DNA from: DATKKX01 sp035542775
Lineage (GTDB): Bacteria > Planctomycetota > Phycisphaerae > UBA1845 > UTPLA1
NCBI GenBank assembly: GCA_035542775.1
Contig: DATKKX010000413.1
Location: 1 to 29,514, forward strand
DNA length: 29,514 nucleotides
Direction of reading: 5' to 3'
Part shown: piece by piece, positions 9,035-16,252 of the stretch
How positions within the stretch are numbered: position 1 is the stretch's first letter
How the letters are laid out: every line of letters starts with the position of its first letter
The notes under the pieces: model-generated
What the model was told of the DNA's origin: nothing
Databases searched by the model: none
Seen by the model: only the letters and a program-made list of their open reading frames with translations
Made by a program: the position numbers and the translations under genes

Positions 9035-9712
9035 TTACGTCTGCCGGATCAGGCCGACGACCACGCCTTGGATCCGCGCGGAGTGCGTGTAAATGGGCGC
9101 ATACTTGGAGTTGGCCGGCTGCAAGCGGATCCGCCCCCTCTCCCGGTAGAAGCGCTTCAGTGTCGCCTCGCCGTTGTCGAGAAGGGCGACAACCGTCTCC
9201 CCGTTGACCGGCGTAGAACGCGGCTCGACCACGACGTAATCGCCGTCGTCGATGTGGTCGTCGGTCATGCTGTCGCCTTTTACCTCGAGGAGATATGTTC
9301 CTTGGCGGGCGCCGAATAGCTGCTCGAGATCGATCACCTCGGGATCCTCGATGGCCTCGATGGGGGAGCCGGCCGCGATTCGCCCGATCAAGCGTAGGCA
9401 ACTGGGCCGTTGATCCGGCAGCACCAAGTGATCAGCCAACTGCAAAGAGCGAGCCTTGTGCTTCTCGTGGTAAACGAGACCGCGCTCTTCGAGTGTGGTG
9501 AGGTGCTCGAAAACGGTCACTTTTGAAATGTCGAATTCTCCGGCGATCTCTTCGTAGGTCGGGGAATAACCATACTTGTGGATGTAGTCCCGGACGAACG
9601 TGAGGATTTCCGCCTGACGTGGCGTGGCCGGACGCGTCTGCTTGGTTCGGCCTCGACCGCGTGCCGGCCTGGTTGGGGGTGTTGCTTTCCTCTTGTGGCG
9701 CTTGGGTAACAT
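9035..9712 (-). CDS. lexA: LexA repressor (SOS response), S24 self-cleaving protease
   Basis: A 225-residue transcriptional repressor that binds SOS operators and cleaves itself when RecA filaments form. Start ATG 9712 has CTGGAG about 8 nt upstream. Seen: a winged HTH at about residues 30-80 ('TPRQAEILTFVRDYI', 'SPTYEEIAGEFDISKVTV'), a cleavage site Ala114-Gly115 in 'GRIAAGSPIEA', catalytic Ser148 in 'VKGDSMTDDHIDDGD', and catalytic Lys186 in 'GEATLKRFY'. This is a complete, canonical LexA latent-protease domain. Unusual is a basic N-terminal extension of about 26 residues (rich in Lys, Arg, Thr and Pro) before the HTH, absent from E. coli LexA. The recognition helix ('ISKVTVFEH') differs from the enterobacterial one, so the operator is probably not CTG-N10-CAG. 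No RecA or other SOS gene is adjacent. Which operator it uses upstream of itself could not be read by eye. Confidence 0.96.
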   Translation of the reverse strand: MLPKRHKRKATPPTRPARGRGRTKQTRPATPRQAEILTFVRDYIHKYGYSPTYEEIAGEFDISKVTVFEHLTTLEERGLVYHEKHKARSLQLADHLVLPDQRPSCLRLIGRIAAGSPIEAIEDPEVIDLEQLFGARQGTYLLEVKGDSMTDDHIDDGDYVVVEPRSTPVNGETVVALLDNGEATLKRFYRERGRIRLQPANSKYAPIYTHSARIQGVVVGLIRQT

Positions 9713-10180
9713 GATTTCGCTCCAGGGTTGATGGCCAGGGCCGTCCGGCCAGTCCTTCCGGCCCCAAAATGACCGGAGGGAAAGGCGAGTTCGATCGCGC
9801 CTTGGGGTCTTGCGGCGCTGCTGCCTCAACGGTGAAGGCATGTGCGCGGCGCTCCTGCCGCGAGTGGCCCTCGGACCCCATCATGGCCGCGTCCGGCACA
9901 GGCATCGCATCATTCACATCATACCCGAGCATAACAACCGACGCCTGTGGCAAGCTGCGGGCCGCAGCCTTGCCCCGATGGCTGCCATGCTCAGTGCTCG
10001 CCTTCGTGCCCGGCGTCCAATCTCGTCGGAACGCTCCGCCGGGGCCGAAACTACATAACGGCAGATCGTCAAGCTGCATCACGATACGCCCTGCGAAGGC
10101 ACCAGTGTTCTCTGCAGCCGCCTTCACGCCGCTCTCTTCGGGCAATGAGAGAGATGCGGCCGCCGGCAACTCCTTCGGGG

Positions 10181-10215
10181 GCGGCCGGGGGAGCCGAGAG
10201 ACTACCCCCGGCCGC
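10181..10215. repeat. Perfect 11-bp inverted repeat (GC-rich hairpin)
   Basis: GCGGCCGGGGG (10181-10191) is exactly complementary to CCCCCGGCCGC (10205-10215), with a 13-base loop. It lies in the lexA-glyA divergent region, about 470 bases upstream of the lexA start. Neither strand has a T-run after it, so it is not a classic intrinsic terminator. It could be an RNA element in a long lexA leader or a protein-binding palindrome. Confidence 0.6.
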
Positions 10216-10503
10216 TACCGGAGTCTCGAAGGCCGGATGGATCAGGCCGTCGAAGCCGAGGCGGCAAACTCGGCTGCGTCTTCCAGCGTCACGGTGCCCT
10301 CAATCGCTGCTTCACGATCGTGACATTGGAAGGTTATGCTAACATCGGCCGAACGTCAACCCAAACAAAAAGCAAAATATTCTTGCCTCCTGGCCGGCCG
10401 GACCAGCTGTCCGTACTGGCTGGTGCAGGAGTCAGTTCACGCTCTCGCCAGGCCGGAAATCGGCATAACATCCGCTTTCATATGAAGTTGCATTCCAATC
10501 CTG

Positions 10504-10532
10504 CTGCACTCAAAGGTCGTGGCCCTTAGAAT
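10504..10532 (+). promoter_or_regulatory. Possible glyA promoter (good -10, poor -35)
   Basis: TAGAAT at 10527-10532 matches five of six -10 bases; the corresponding -35 (CTGCAC or TGCACT) is poor. Transcription would begin near 10540, immediately before the structured leader described next, giving a leader of about 210 nt. Found by eye and tentative. Confidence 0.3.
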
Positions 10533-10543
10533 CTATCCGGTTC

Positions 10544-10730
10544 CCCGTCATTGCGGGTCTGTCACATCGGCCGGGCGCCTGGGATGCGGCGGGACTCCCC
10601 CAGCTCGCTGCGGAATTGACGCCCAGAAACTCGTACGGGGACCGGTTGCCCGGCTGCCGATCTCCCCTCGCATCGGAGGCCGGGTTGGAGTAAAGTAGAT
10701 TGACGGGGATGTATGCATCCCGTTTTGTTT
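10544..10730 (+). promoter_or_regulatory. Structured glyA 5' leader with terminator-like hairpin (candidate attenuator or riboswitch)
   Basis: Several inverted repeats are stacked just upstream of glyA. CCCG/CGGG lies at 10544-10557. GGGCG (10573-10577) pairs with CGCCC (10620-10624) and encloses CTGGG (10579-10583) with CCCAG (10599-10603). A nested hairpin follows: CCCGGC (10649-10654) with GCCGGG (10679-10684), around CCGAT/ATCGG. Then GGGATG (10706-10711) pairs with CATCCC (10716-10721) round a TATG loop and is followed by GTTTTGTTT, the form of an intrinsic terminator, 20 nt before the ATG. The ribosome binding site GAGGT follows at about 10739. The order structured element, terminator, RBS, metabolic gene is typical of attenuation control. 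I do not recognise the glycine, SAM or tetrahydrofolate riboswitch cores. Function is inferred from layout only. Confidence 0.4.
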
Positions 10731-10749
10731 CTGCCCTAGAGGTAACAAC

Positions 10750-12072
10750 ATGGCCTATACCGAGAAGAACCCGATTGCGCAGCAGGATCCGGAAGTCTGG
10801 AAGGCGTTTCTGGCCGAGGATGAACGACAACGGAATACGCTGGAGTTGATCGCCTCTGAGAACCACGTCAGCGCCGCCGTCATGGCGGCGGCCGGCTCGA
10901 TTTTCACGAACAAATACGCCGAGGGGTATCCGGGCAAACGATATTACGGCGGCTGTGAGAACATGGACGCGGTGGAGAGCATCGCTATCCAGCGGGCCAA
11001 GGAGCTCTTCAAGTGCGATCATGCCAACGTCCAGCCGCACTCCGGCAGCCAAGCCAACCAGGCGGTCCTTCTCGCTGCGATGAATCCCGGCTCCCGATTC
11101 GACGAGGCGGAGCAACGCGAGAAGACCCCCGGAGAGCCGACGCGAACGCCTGGTGACATGATTCTGTCGCTACACCTGGATCATGGCGGGCACTTGTCGC
11201 ACGGCAAGAATGTGAACATCAGCGGCAAGTGGTTCCGGGTCACGCATTACGGTGTGGACCGCGAGACCGGCCGGATCAACCTCGATGAAGTCCGCCGGCT
11301 GGCCCTGGAGTGCCGACCGAAGCTGATCATTACCGGCGCGTCAGCCTATCCGCGGATTTGGGACTGGGCCGGTTTCACCGACATCGCCAAAGAGGTCGGG
11401 GCAGTACATCTGGCCGACATCGCCCACGTCGCCGGCATGGTGGCCGTCGGCTTGCATCCCAGTCCCGTCCCGGTGGCTGATTTCGTGAGTACTACGACGC
11501 ACAAGACGCTCCGTGGGCCGCGCGGCGGCTTGATCATGTGCAAGGAGGCCTGGGCCAAGAAGATCGACTCGGCGGTGTTTCCGGGCCTGCAAGGCGGGCC
11601 GCTCATGCACATCATTGCCGCAAAGGCGGTGGCTCTGGGCGAGGCCCTCAAGCCGGAATTCAAGACCTACCAACAGAGGATCCTGGAAAACGCCCAGGTC
11701 CTGGCGGAGTCACTGCTCACCCGCGGGCTCGATCTGGTTTCCGGCGGGACTGACAACCACCTGATGCTGGTCGATCTTCGCCGGCAATACCCGGATGTCA
11801 GCGGCGCCATGGCCGAAGGCTGGCTGGGCCAGGCCAACATCGTGGTCAACAAAAACATGATCCCGTTTGACGAGCGCAAGCCGATGCAGACCAGTGGCTT
11901 GCGGATCGGCACGCCGGCCCTGTCCACGCGCGGTATGGGCCCCGATGAGATGCGCAAGGTTGCCGCGTTCATCGTCCGCGTGATCTCCTCGCGCGGCGAC
12001 AAGCAGGCCATCGATTCGGTCCGCGGCGAGGTCCTGGATTTGTGCGCCCAGTTTCCATTGAAGACGCACTGA
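10750..12072 (+). CDS. glyA: Serine hydroxymethyltransferase
   Basis: A 440-residue PLP enzyme that interconverts serine plus tetrahydrofolate with glycine plus 5,10-methylene-tetrahydrofolate in the cytoplasm, the main one-carbon entry point. Seen: 'LELIASENHVS', the dimer-interface/PLP segment 'NKYAEGYPGKRYYGGC', 'PHSGSQAN', 'HGGHLSHG', 'ADIAHVAGMV', and PLP lysine K252 in 'TTTHKTLRGPRGG'. The C-terminal 'GLRIGTPALSTRGM' substrate-binding stretch is also present. Start ATG 10750 follows a GAGGT site. Odd: a hydrophilic insertion of about 20 residues (115-134, rich in Glu, Arg, Thr and Pro) where E. coli GlyA runs straight from 'NPGD' into the sheet. The frame is open through it and both flanks are conserved, so it is a real insertion, not a frameshift. 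The stop TGA overlaps the next start (TGATG), suggesting translational coupling to the lipoprotein gene. Control by the structured leader is possible. Confidence 0.98.
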   Translation: MAYTEKNPIAQQDPEVWKAFLAEDERQRNTLELIASENHVSAAVMAAAGSIFTNKYAEGYPGKRYYGGCENMDAVESIAIQRAKELFKCDHANVQPHSGSQANQAVLLAAMNPGSRFDEAEQREKTPGEPTRTPGDMILSLHLDHGGHLSHGKNVNISGKWFRVTHYGVDRETGRINLDEVRRLALECRPKLIITGASAYPRIWDWAGFTDIAKEVGAVHLADIAHVAGMVAVGLHPSPVPVADFVSTTTHKTLRGPRGGLIMCKEAWAKKIDSAVFPGLQGGPLMHIIAAKAVALGEALKPEFKTYQQRILENAQVLAESLLTRGLDLVSGGTDNHLMLVDLRRQYPDVSGAMAEGWLGQANIVVNKNMIPFDERKPMQTSGLRIGTPALSTRGMGPDEMRKVAAFIVRVISSRGDKQAIDSVRGEVLDLCAQFPLKTH

Positions 12073-12830
12073 TGATCACGAACGTGTGGTCGCTCAGCCG
12101 CTACCTTGCGACGGCACTCCCGAAGACAGGGCCGGGCGGCTTGAAACCGGCGGTTCGGGTGATCTTGCTCGGCGTGTTGACCGTGGCGACAGCCGGCGGT
12201 TGCGCGGGCTCTGGTGTCGTTCAGTTCGCATCGCTTCATCCCACCGAAATCGACCCGCCGGCCACGACCGTCTGGCGGATGGATGCACAGCAGTGCTATT
12301 GGTGGCTGGATGACGCCGGCGAGCTGAACGTCGCCATGACGTGCGTCCGAAATAACCTGCTCTTCAGCAAGCTCGGCCGCGTCACCTTCGACATGTCGTT
12401 TGTGCTGGGCGCTCCGCCCGCCGGCAGCGGCAGGAATTACGCGATCCAGCAACGAGAGACGCGTTCCATCTTCGTTTCCGCCCTGCAGGATCTGCGGTTG
12501 ATTTCGAGCGCCGGCATCGTCGGAGTGAACATGCGCGACGACGGTACGCTTCGCGGCGGCTTCCGCACGTGGATGGTCCCGGCGTCGAATCCGGCGATGT
12601 CGCTGTCCTTCCTGCCGCAGCAGACCGGCCCGTTGCTGTGCTTCGGCACGTTCCGAGCGGTCAAAGACGAAACCCGGGGCAAGGAGATCCGGGCTCGCTG
12701 TGAAGCCGGCGGTTGGGTCCGCCCACCCCGGAAGCCGCCGACTGGCAGCCAACCCGCCGCCACGCAACCCTCGACAAGCCAGCCCGCGGCGACGCAGGCT
12801 GCGACGAGCCCGCCAATTCCCCCTCGCTGA
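12072..12830 (+). CDS. Predicted lipoprotein of unknown function
   Basis: A 252-residue protein whose ATG (12072) overlaps the glyA stop by one base (TGATG), indicating translational coupling; no separate ribosome binding site is seen. An upstream in-frame ATG at 12042, inside glyA, is less likely. Seen: residues 27-43 form a hydrophobic signal segment ending in a lipobox-like 'ATAGGC' (Cys44), preceded by an unusually long N-region. A globular middle part contains 'WWLDDAGELNVAMTC' and 'GGFRTWMVPA'. A Pro/Ala/Thr/Gln-rich tail (about 225-252) carries imperfect 'SQPAATQ' repeats. The tail looks like an extracytoplasmic spacer. No known domain recognised; a membrane-anchored envelope role is inferred from the lipobox. 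Why it is coupled to glyA is not evident. Confidence 0.8.
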   Translation: MITNVWSLSRYLATALPKTGPGGLKPAVRVILLGVLTVATAGGCAGSGVVQFASLHPTEIDPPATTVWRMDAQQCYWWLDDAGELNVAMTCVRNNLLFSKLGRVTFDMSFVLGAPPAGSGRNYAIQQRETRSIFVSALQDLRLISSAGIVGVNMRDDGTLRGGFRTWMVPASNPAMSLSFLPQQTGPLLCFGTFRAVKDETRGKEIRARCEAGGWVRPPRKPPTGSQPAATQPSTSQPAATQAATSPPIPPR

Positions 12831-12893
12831 GCGCCGGGCTTGTCGAGGCAGGGTGATTCGGCCGCTGCGGCACCATTATCGGTCGCCTTGTGG

Positions 12894-12922
12894 GTGACTG
12901 TATCATCTGCACCGGCTATAAC
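12894..12922 (+). promoter_or_regulatory. Likely sigma-70 promoter for the HTH-receiver gene
   Basis: GTGACT (12894-12899), 17-nt spacer, TATAAC (12917-12922): four and five of six consensus bases. The predicted start near 12929 gives a leader of about 79 nt to the ATG at 13008, in which the palindrome at 12959-12974 lies. Confidence 0.45.
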
Positions 12923-12958
12923 CGATTTACCTAACGTCCGAACTGAGCGGGCCGATGA

Positions 12959-12974
12959 ATGAGATTAGTCTCAT
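12959..12974. repeat. Inverted repeat in the leader of the HTH-receiver gene
   Basis: ATGAGATTAGTCTCAT: two 6-base arms (ATGAGA/TCTCAT) round TTAG, located about 37 nt downstream of the predicted -10 and 33 nt upstream of the start codon. A dimeric regulator such as the gene's own HTH product could bind here, or it could form an RNA hairpin. Inference from position. Confidence 0.45.
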
Positions 12975-13007
12975 CGCTGTGGCGCAATGCCGCCAAGGGT
13001 TGTCGTC

Positions 13008-13619
13008 ATGCGTCGGCAAAAGGATGTGCTTACAACCGGCGAGGTCGCCCGCGTCTGCAATGTGGCCCCACGCACGGTCTCCAAATGGTTCGACAGCGGC
13101 AAGCTCCGCGGCTACCGGATCCCCGGCAGCAAGGACCGCCGCATTCCCCTGCAGCAACTGATTCGCTTCATGCGGGCCCATGGGATGCCGCTGGATGGCT
13201 TGAACTCGGGCATTACCCGCGTGCTCGTGGTGGAAGGCGACCGCGACGTGGCCGAGCTGCTCTCGACCGCGCTGGCGCGGGACGCGGGCTATGAGGTCCG
13301 CACGGCGCACACCGCCTTTGAGGCCGGCACCGCCGCGGAGGCCTTCAAGCCGCAGATCATGTTGCTTGATGTCGGCCTGCCCGGCCTCGCCGGCCGCGAG
13401 GCCGTGCGCAGCATTCGCAACGCCCCCGACCTGGCCGGGGCCAAGTTGATCGCCGTAACCCAGCCCCTCCGCGAGGGTGAAAATGAGAACCTCAAGCAGC
13501 AGGGCTTTGACGCAGCCCTGCAGCGTCCCTTTGAAGTCTCGCAGGCGGTTGGGGTAATTGAGGAAGTGCTTTCCGCCGAGGCCGGTATCCCTTCCGCCCC
13601 TCAAGTGCCCCAGCGCTGA
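13008..13619 (+). CDS. Excisionase/MerR-type HTH fused to response-regulator receiver domain
   Basis: A 203-residue cytoplasmic regulator. Start chosen at ATG 13008, with AAGGG 8 nt upstream; an ATG at 12987 lacks a site. Residues 10-55 are a MerR/excisionase-type DNA-binding domain ('LTTGEVARVCNVAPRTVSKWFDSGKLRGYRIPGSKDRRI' region). Residues 71-190 are a receiver domain: 'RVLVVEGDRD', phospho-acceptor Asp121 in 'IMLLDVGLPG', and Thr151 in 'IAVTQ'. The order (DNA-binding domain first, receiver last) is the reverse of OmpR/NarL-type regulators. Deviations: the first acidic pair reads Glu77-Gly78, and the conserved Lys before Pro in the last strand is Arg173 ('QRPF'). Phosphorylation may therefore be altered or absent. 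No histidine kinase is next to it. Similar HTH-receiver proteins occur in planctomycetes. Target genes unknown. Confidence 0.88.
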   Translation: MRRQKDVLTTGEVARVCNVAPRTVSKWFDSGKLRGYRIPGSKDRRIPLQQLIRFMRAHGMPLDGLNSGITRVLVVEGDRDVAELLSTALARDAGYEVRTAHTAFEAGTAAEAFKPQIMLLDVGLPGLAGREAVRSIRNAPDLAGAKLIAVTQPLREGENENLKQQGFDAALQRPFEVSQAVGVIEEVLSAEAGIPSAPQVPQR

Positions 13620-13716
13620 TCATCGGGCCGGCCGGCGCAGGCCGAGGCTGCTCATCTTACGGCAGGCTCAGGTCGAGAAAACGCGAGGGGAGTCTGGCTC
13701 GTGCAACGGCTTGCCA

Positions 13717-14052
13717 TCACCGGGCGCGATGAGAGGTGGGCTGCCGGTCCAATGACCAGAGCCAACCGTTTCCCATGCTGAGGCAAGGCCCCAACGCAAG
13801 CGCCATCAACGCGATCAGCAAGAGCCACAGGACAGGTAAGGAGCTTGAGTATCGCCGAGCCCAAGAGAGCACGCGCTGCGGCCAAGGGGCGGAGGCGTAG
13901 ATTCGCTTCTCGATTTCAGGTCGCTCGGCTTCGCGCTGGAGCGCTACAGGGTCAAAAGGCTCGCCGCACTCCGGGCATCGATACTCCGTGAGGCCCCGAA
14001 GGCAATAGCCGCAAGTCGGGCAAACGAAATCCTTGTCGATCTGGGTGCTCAT
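13717..14052 (-). CDS. Small zinc-ribbon membrane protein
   Basis: A 111-residue protein. Residues 11-29 form a zinc ribbon with four cysteines (C11, C14, C26, C29) in a 'CPTCGYCLRGLTEYRCPECG' pattern, a signature I associate with planctomycete proteins. Residues about 71-93 ('LPVLWLLLIALMALALG') are a single transmembrane helix. It lies 117 bases downstream of metG on the same strand, so it may be co-transcribed. There is no strong ribosome binding site; the ATG at 14052 places the ribbon at the usual distance from the N-terminus. Function unknown. Confidence 0.75.
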   Translation of the reverse strand: MSTQIDKDFVCPTCGYCLRGLTEYRCPECGEPFDPVALQREAERPEIEKRIYASAPWPQRVLSWARRYSSSLPVLWLLLIALMALALGPCLSMGNGWLWSLDRQPTSHRAR

Positions 14053-14169
14053 TCCAACGAGCCTGTTCCACGAGGGGCCTCTGGCCGCGACCCTTCAATG
14101 GCGGTGAGCAGCACAGTAGAGCCCGTTGTTGGACAGTGGGTGCAGCGGCCGCGCGGGGGGCGCGGGCTG

Positions 14170-15945
14170 CTACTGCACCTGCGGAAACTCGCTGATATCC
14201 AGTTTGCGGAAGAGCACGTCCGGAGCTGGGCCGAGCCTGTGGCCGACGGGCAGCGGCTCGGTCGCGTGCGGCCAGGTCCATTGCTCCGGGGGCACGTTCA
14301 ACATGGCGCGGATCTTTTCCGCGGCAAAAGGCAGGTACGGTTCCATGAGAACCCCGAGTGTCCGTACCGCCTGAATGCACGTGTGAATCGTTGCGGCACA
14401 AAGGGCCCAATCGGTCTTTCGGGTCGACCATGGAGCCCGGCCGTCGATGTAGCGGTTGCACTCGCGGAAGGCGTCCATGATGCGGTTCAGGCCGGACTTC
14501 AAGTGTGTCTCCTCAATGTCCTGCCCAACTTCCTGCGGGAGTGCTCGGATTTTGGCCAGGAGCTCGGCCTCTGCCTGCTCAGCCCGGGCCGGATCGGGCA
14601 CCTTTCGCTCGAAGTCCTGGGTGACGATCTTCTGCCAGCGATTGACGAAGTTGCCCAGCGTGGCGATCAGCTCGGAATTGTTCCGGGCGATGAACTCCTC
14701 GAAGCTCCAGCTTGTCCGCTGGGACTCGGGAGCATTGATGGTCAGATAGTACCGCAGCGGATCGGCATCGAAGTTCCGCAGGTAATCCTGAATCCAGACG
14801 GCGGTGCCGCGTGACTTGCTGATCTTCTCCTCCTCCTTGCCGGGGAACTGGATGTTCAGGAAGGCGTTGGCCACGACGTTCGACGGCAACTGGTAGTAGC
14901 CACGTTGTTTTGGACCGGTATAGGCGCTGCCGCGGGCCTCGAGTTCGGCCGACGTGTAATGCGTGCCCAGCAGCATGGCCGGCCAGATCAAGGCGTGGAA
15001 AACGATGTTGTCCTCGCCGATAAAGTGAACAACCTTGCACTCGGAATCCTGCCACCAGTCACGATACTTCTGCCAGTCGCCGTCGCGTTGTTGGCAGAGC
15101 GCCGCCGTGAAGCTGACGTAGCCGATCGGCGCATCGAACCAGACGTAAAGCACCTTGCCGGCGGCCTCGGGATCGTCTAGCGGGACTGGCACGCCCCACT
15201 TGAGGTCGCGGGTCATGGCCCGCTCCGGCAGGCCCTTGCGGATGGAACCCATGGCAAAATTGGTCACTATGGGTCGCCAGTCGAGAGAAACTAGGCTGAA
15301 CCAGTCGGTGAGCATGCCGCGGAACTTGTCGAGCTGGAGGAACCAGTGCGTGGTTTTGCGGCGCTCGGGCGTGGTGCCGGTGATTTCGCTCCGCGGGTTG
15401 CCGAGCATCAAGGGATCGATGCCGTTGCCGCACTGCTCGCATTGATCGCCCATGGCCCGGGGGTTGCCGCAGGGCTTGCCGTCGGGCAGCTTGTGATAGC
15501 ATGTGCCGGAGACGTAGCGGTCCGGGAGGAACTGCCCGACCTGCGTGTCGTAAAGCTGGTCCGTGGTCCGCTTTATGAAATGGCCATTGTCGTGAATGGC
15601 CTTGAAGAACTCCTGGCTAAGTCGGTTGTGATGCTCCACGAAATCAGGCTGATGCGTGCCGCCGTAGACATCGAAATGAATTCCGAGACCCGTGAAATCC
15701 GCCTTTTGCAGCGCATTGTATCGGGCGGACAGCTCGGCGGGTGTGGTGTTTTCCTTCCTGGCGGAGATCTCGATGGCCACGCCGTTGTCATCGCTGCCGC
15801 AGACGAAGCGCACGTCATCCCCTTTGGAGCGGAGGTAACGCACATAGGTGTCGGCAGGCAGGTAAGCGCCGGCGATGTGGCCGACATGCAAACGTCCATT
15901 CGAATAAGGCAAGGCGGCGGTAACAAGAAAACGACGCTTCGACAT
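14170..15945 (-). CDS. metG: Methionyl-tRNA synthetase
   Basis: A 591-residue class I aminoacyl-tRNA synthetase that charges tRNA-Met in the cytoplasm. Start ATG 15945 has CGGAG 7 nt upstream. Seen: the HIGH-type motif HVGH (residues 20-23, 'GRLHVGHIAGAYLPAD'), the zinc/connective-peptide region with Cys clusters ('CGNPRAMGDQCEQCG'), the Met-pocket stretch 'VWFDAPIGYVSF', 'GEDNIVFHALIWPAML', and the KMSKS-type motif KISKSRG near residue 372. The anticodon-binding helical domain ('NFVNRWQKIV', 'MEPYLPFAAEKI') follows. The protein ends soon after this domain: the C-terminal EMAP-II-like tRNA-binding/dimerisation domain of E. coli MetG is absent, as in many monomeric bacterial MetRS. The small zinc-ribbon gene lies downstream on the same strand. 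Confidence 0.97.
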   Translation of the reverse strand: MSKRRFLVTAALPYSNGRLHVGHIAGAYLPADTYVRYLRSKGDDVRFVCGSDDNGVAIEISARKENTTPAELSARYNALQKADFTGLGIHFDVYGGTHQPDFVEHHNRLSQEFFKAIHDNGHFIKRTTDQLYDTQVGQFLPDRYVSGTCYHKLPDGKPCGNPRAMGDQCEQCGNGIDPLMLGNPRSEITGTTPERRKTTHWFLQLDKFRGMLTDWFSLVSLDWRPIVTNFAMGSIRKGLPERAMTRDLKWGVPVPLDDPEAAGKVLYVWFDAPIGYVSFTAALCQQRDGDWQKYRDWWQDSECKVVHFIGEDNIVFHALIWPAMLLGTHYTSAELEARGSAYTGPKQRGYYQLPSNVVANAFLNIQFPGKEEEKISKSRGTAVWIQDYLRNFDADPLRYYLTINAPESQRTSWSFEEFIARNNSELIATLGNFVNRWQKIVTQDFERKVPDPARAEQAEAELLAKIRALPQEVGQDIEETHLKSGLNRIMDAFRECNRYIDGRAPWSTRKTDWALCAATIHTCIQAVRTLGVLMEPYLPFAAEKIRAMLNVPPEQWTWPHATEPLPVGHRLGPAPDVLFRKLDISEFPQVQ

Positions 15946-16252
15946 TTGTTCTCCGGTACAGAGGCACGCCGGTGACCGGATCGTACACGTTTCTGTTCGT
16001 CAAGGCGATGGTCCACCCATCGACCCGTGGGCGAAGCATTCTATCAGCAAAGCCGCGTGCTTGGCAAACAGGGCGTTGCGGAGATCCGTGCCTGACCAGG
16101 GCAGACGCCATATCCTTGATGGCAGGGCGTTCGGCGTGTTTCCCGTGAGAACAGGCGGGCTCGATGTGTGAGCCTTGGATTCCCATCTCTCATGTGTCGA
16201 TTGAGCATACGACGGCCCGCCCGCCAGCCGACGGTCCGCAGCGTGAAAGCGC
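15946..16252. other. Intergenic region upstream of metG
   Basis: About 307 bases between the end of the alpha/beta hydrolase gene and the start of metG, both on the minus strand. Open frames here have no ribosome binding site or recognisable sequence. The metG promoter should lie here, but I could not assign one with confidence, and no T-box-like leader was recognised. Confidence 0.4.

Larger units (their letters stand above)
9713..10540. other. Intergenic region between divergent lexA and glyA, no supported gene
   Basis: About 830 bases. One minus-strand frame (10169 down into lexA) has a mild codon-position bias, but it overlaps lexA by about 280 bases and matches no domain I know, so it is not called. 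Structures seen: a perfect 11-bp hairpin at 10181-10215 and an A/T-rich patch near 10365-10382. Just beside the patch, a TTGACG box on the minus strand (10359-10354) is followed by a poor -10 (TAACCT, or CATAAC at shorter spacing). A distant minus-strand promoter for lexA is therefore possible but weak. Confidence 0.4.

Noticed and set aside
9432..10169. Long minus-strand open frame upstream of and overlapping lexA
   Set aside because: It overlaps lexA by about 280 bases in another frame, starts at a TTG touching its only Shine-Dalgarno-like sequence, and matches no known domain. The codon-position bias is weak.
9769..10323. Plus-strand open frame of 184 codons between lexA and glyA
   Set aside because: Composition is Arg/Ser/Pro-rich without a domain, it shares its third codon position with the antisense frame, and it has no good ribosome binding site.
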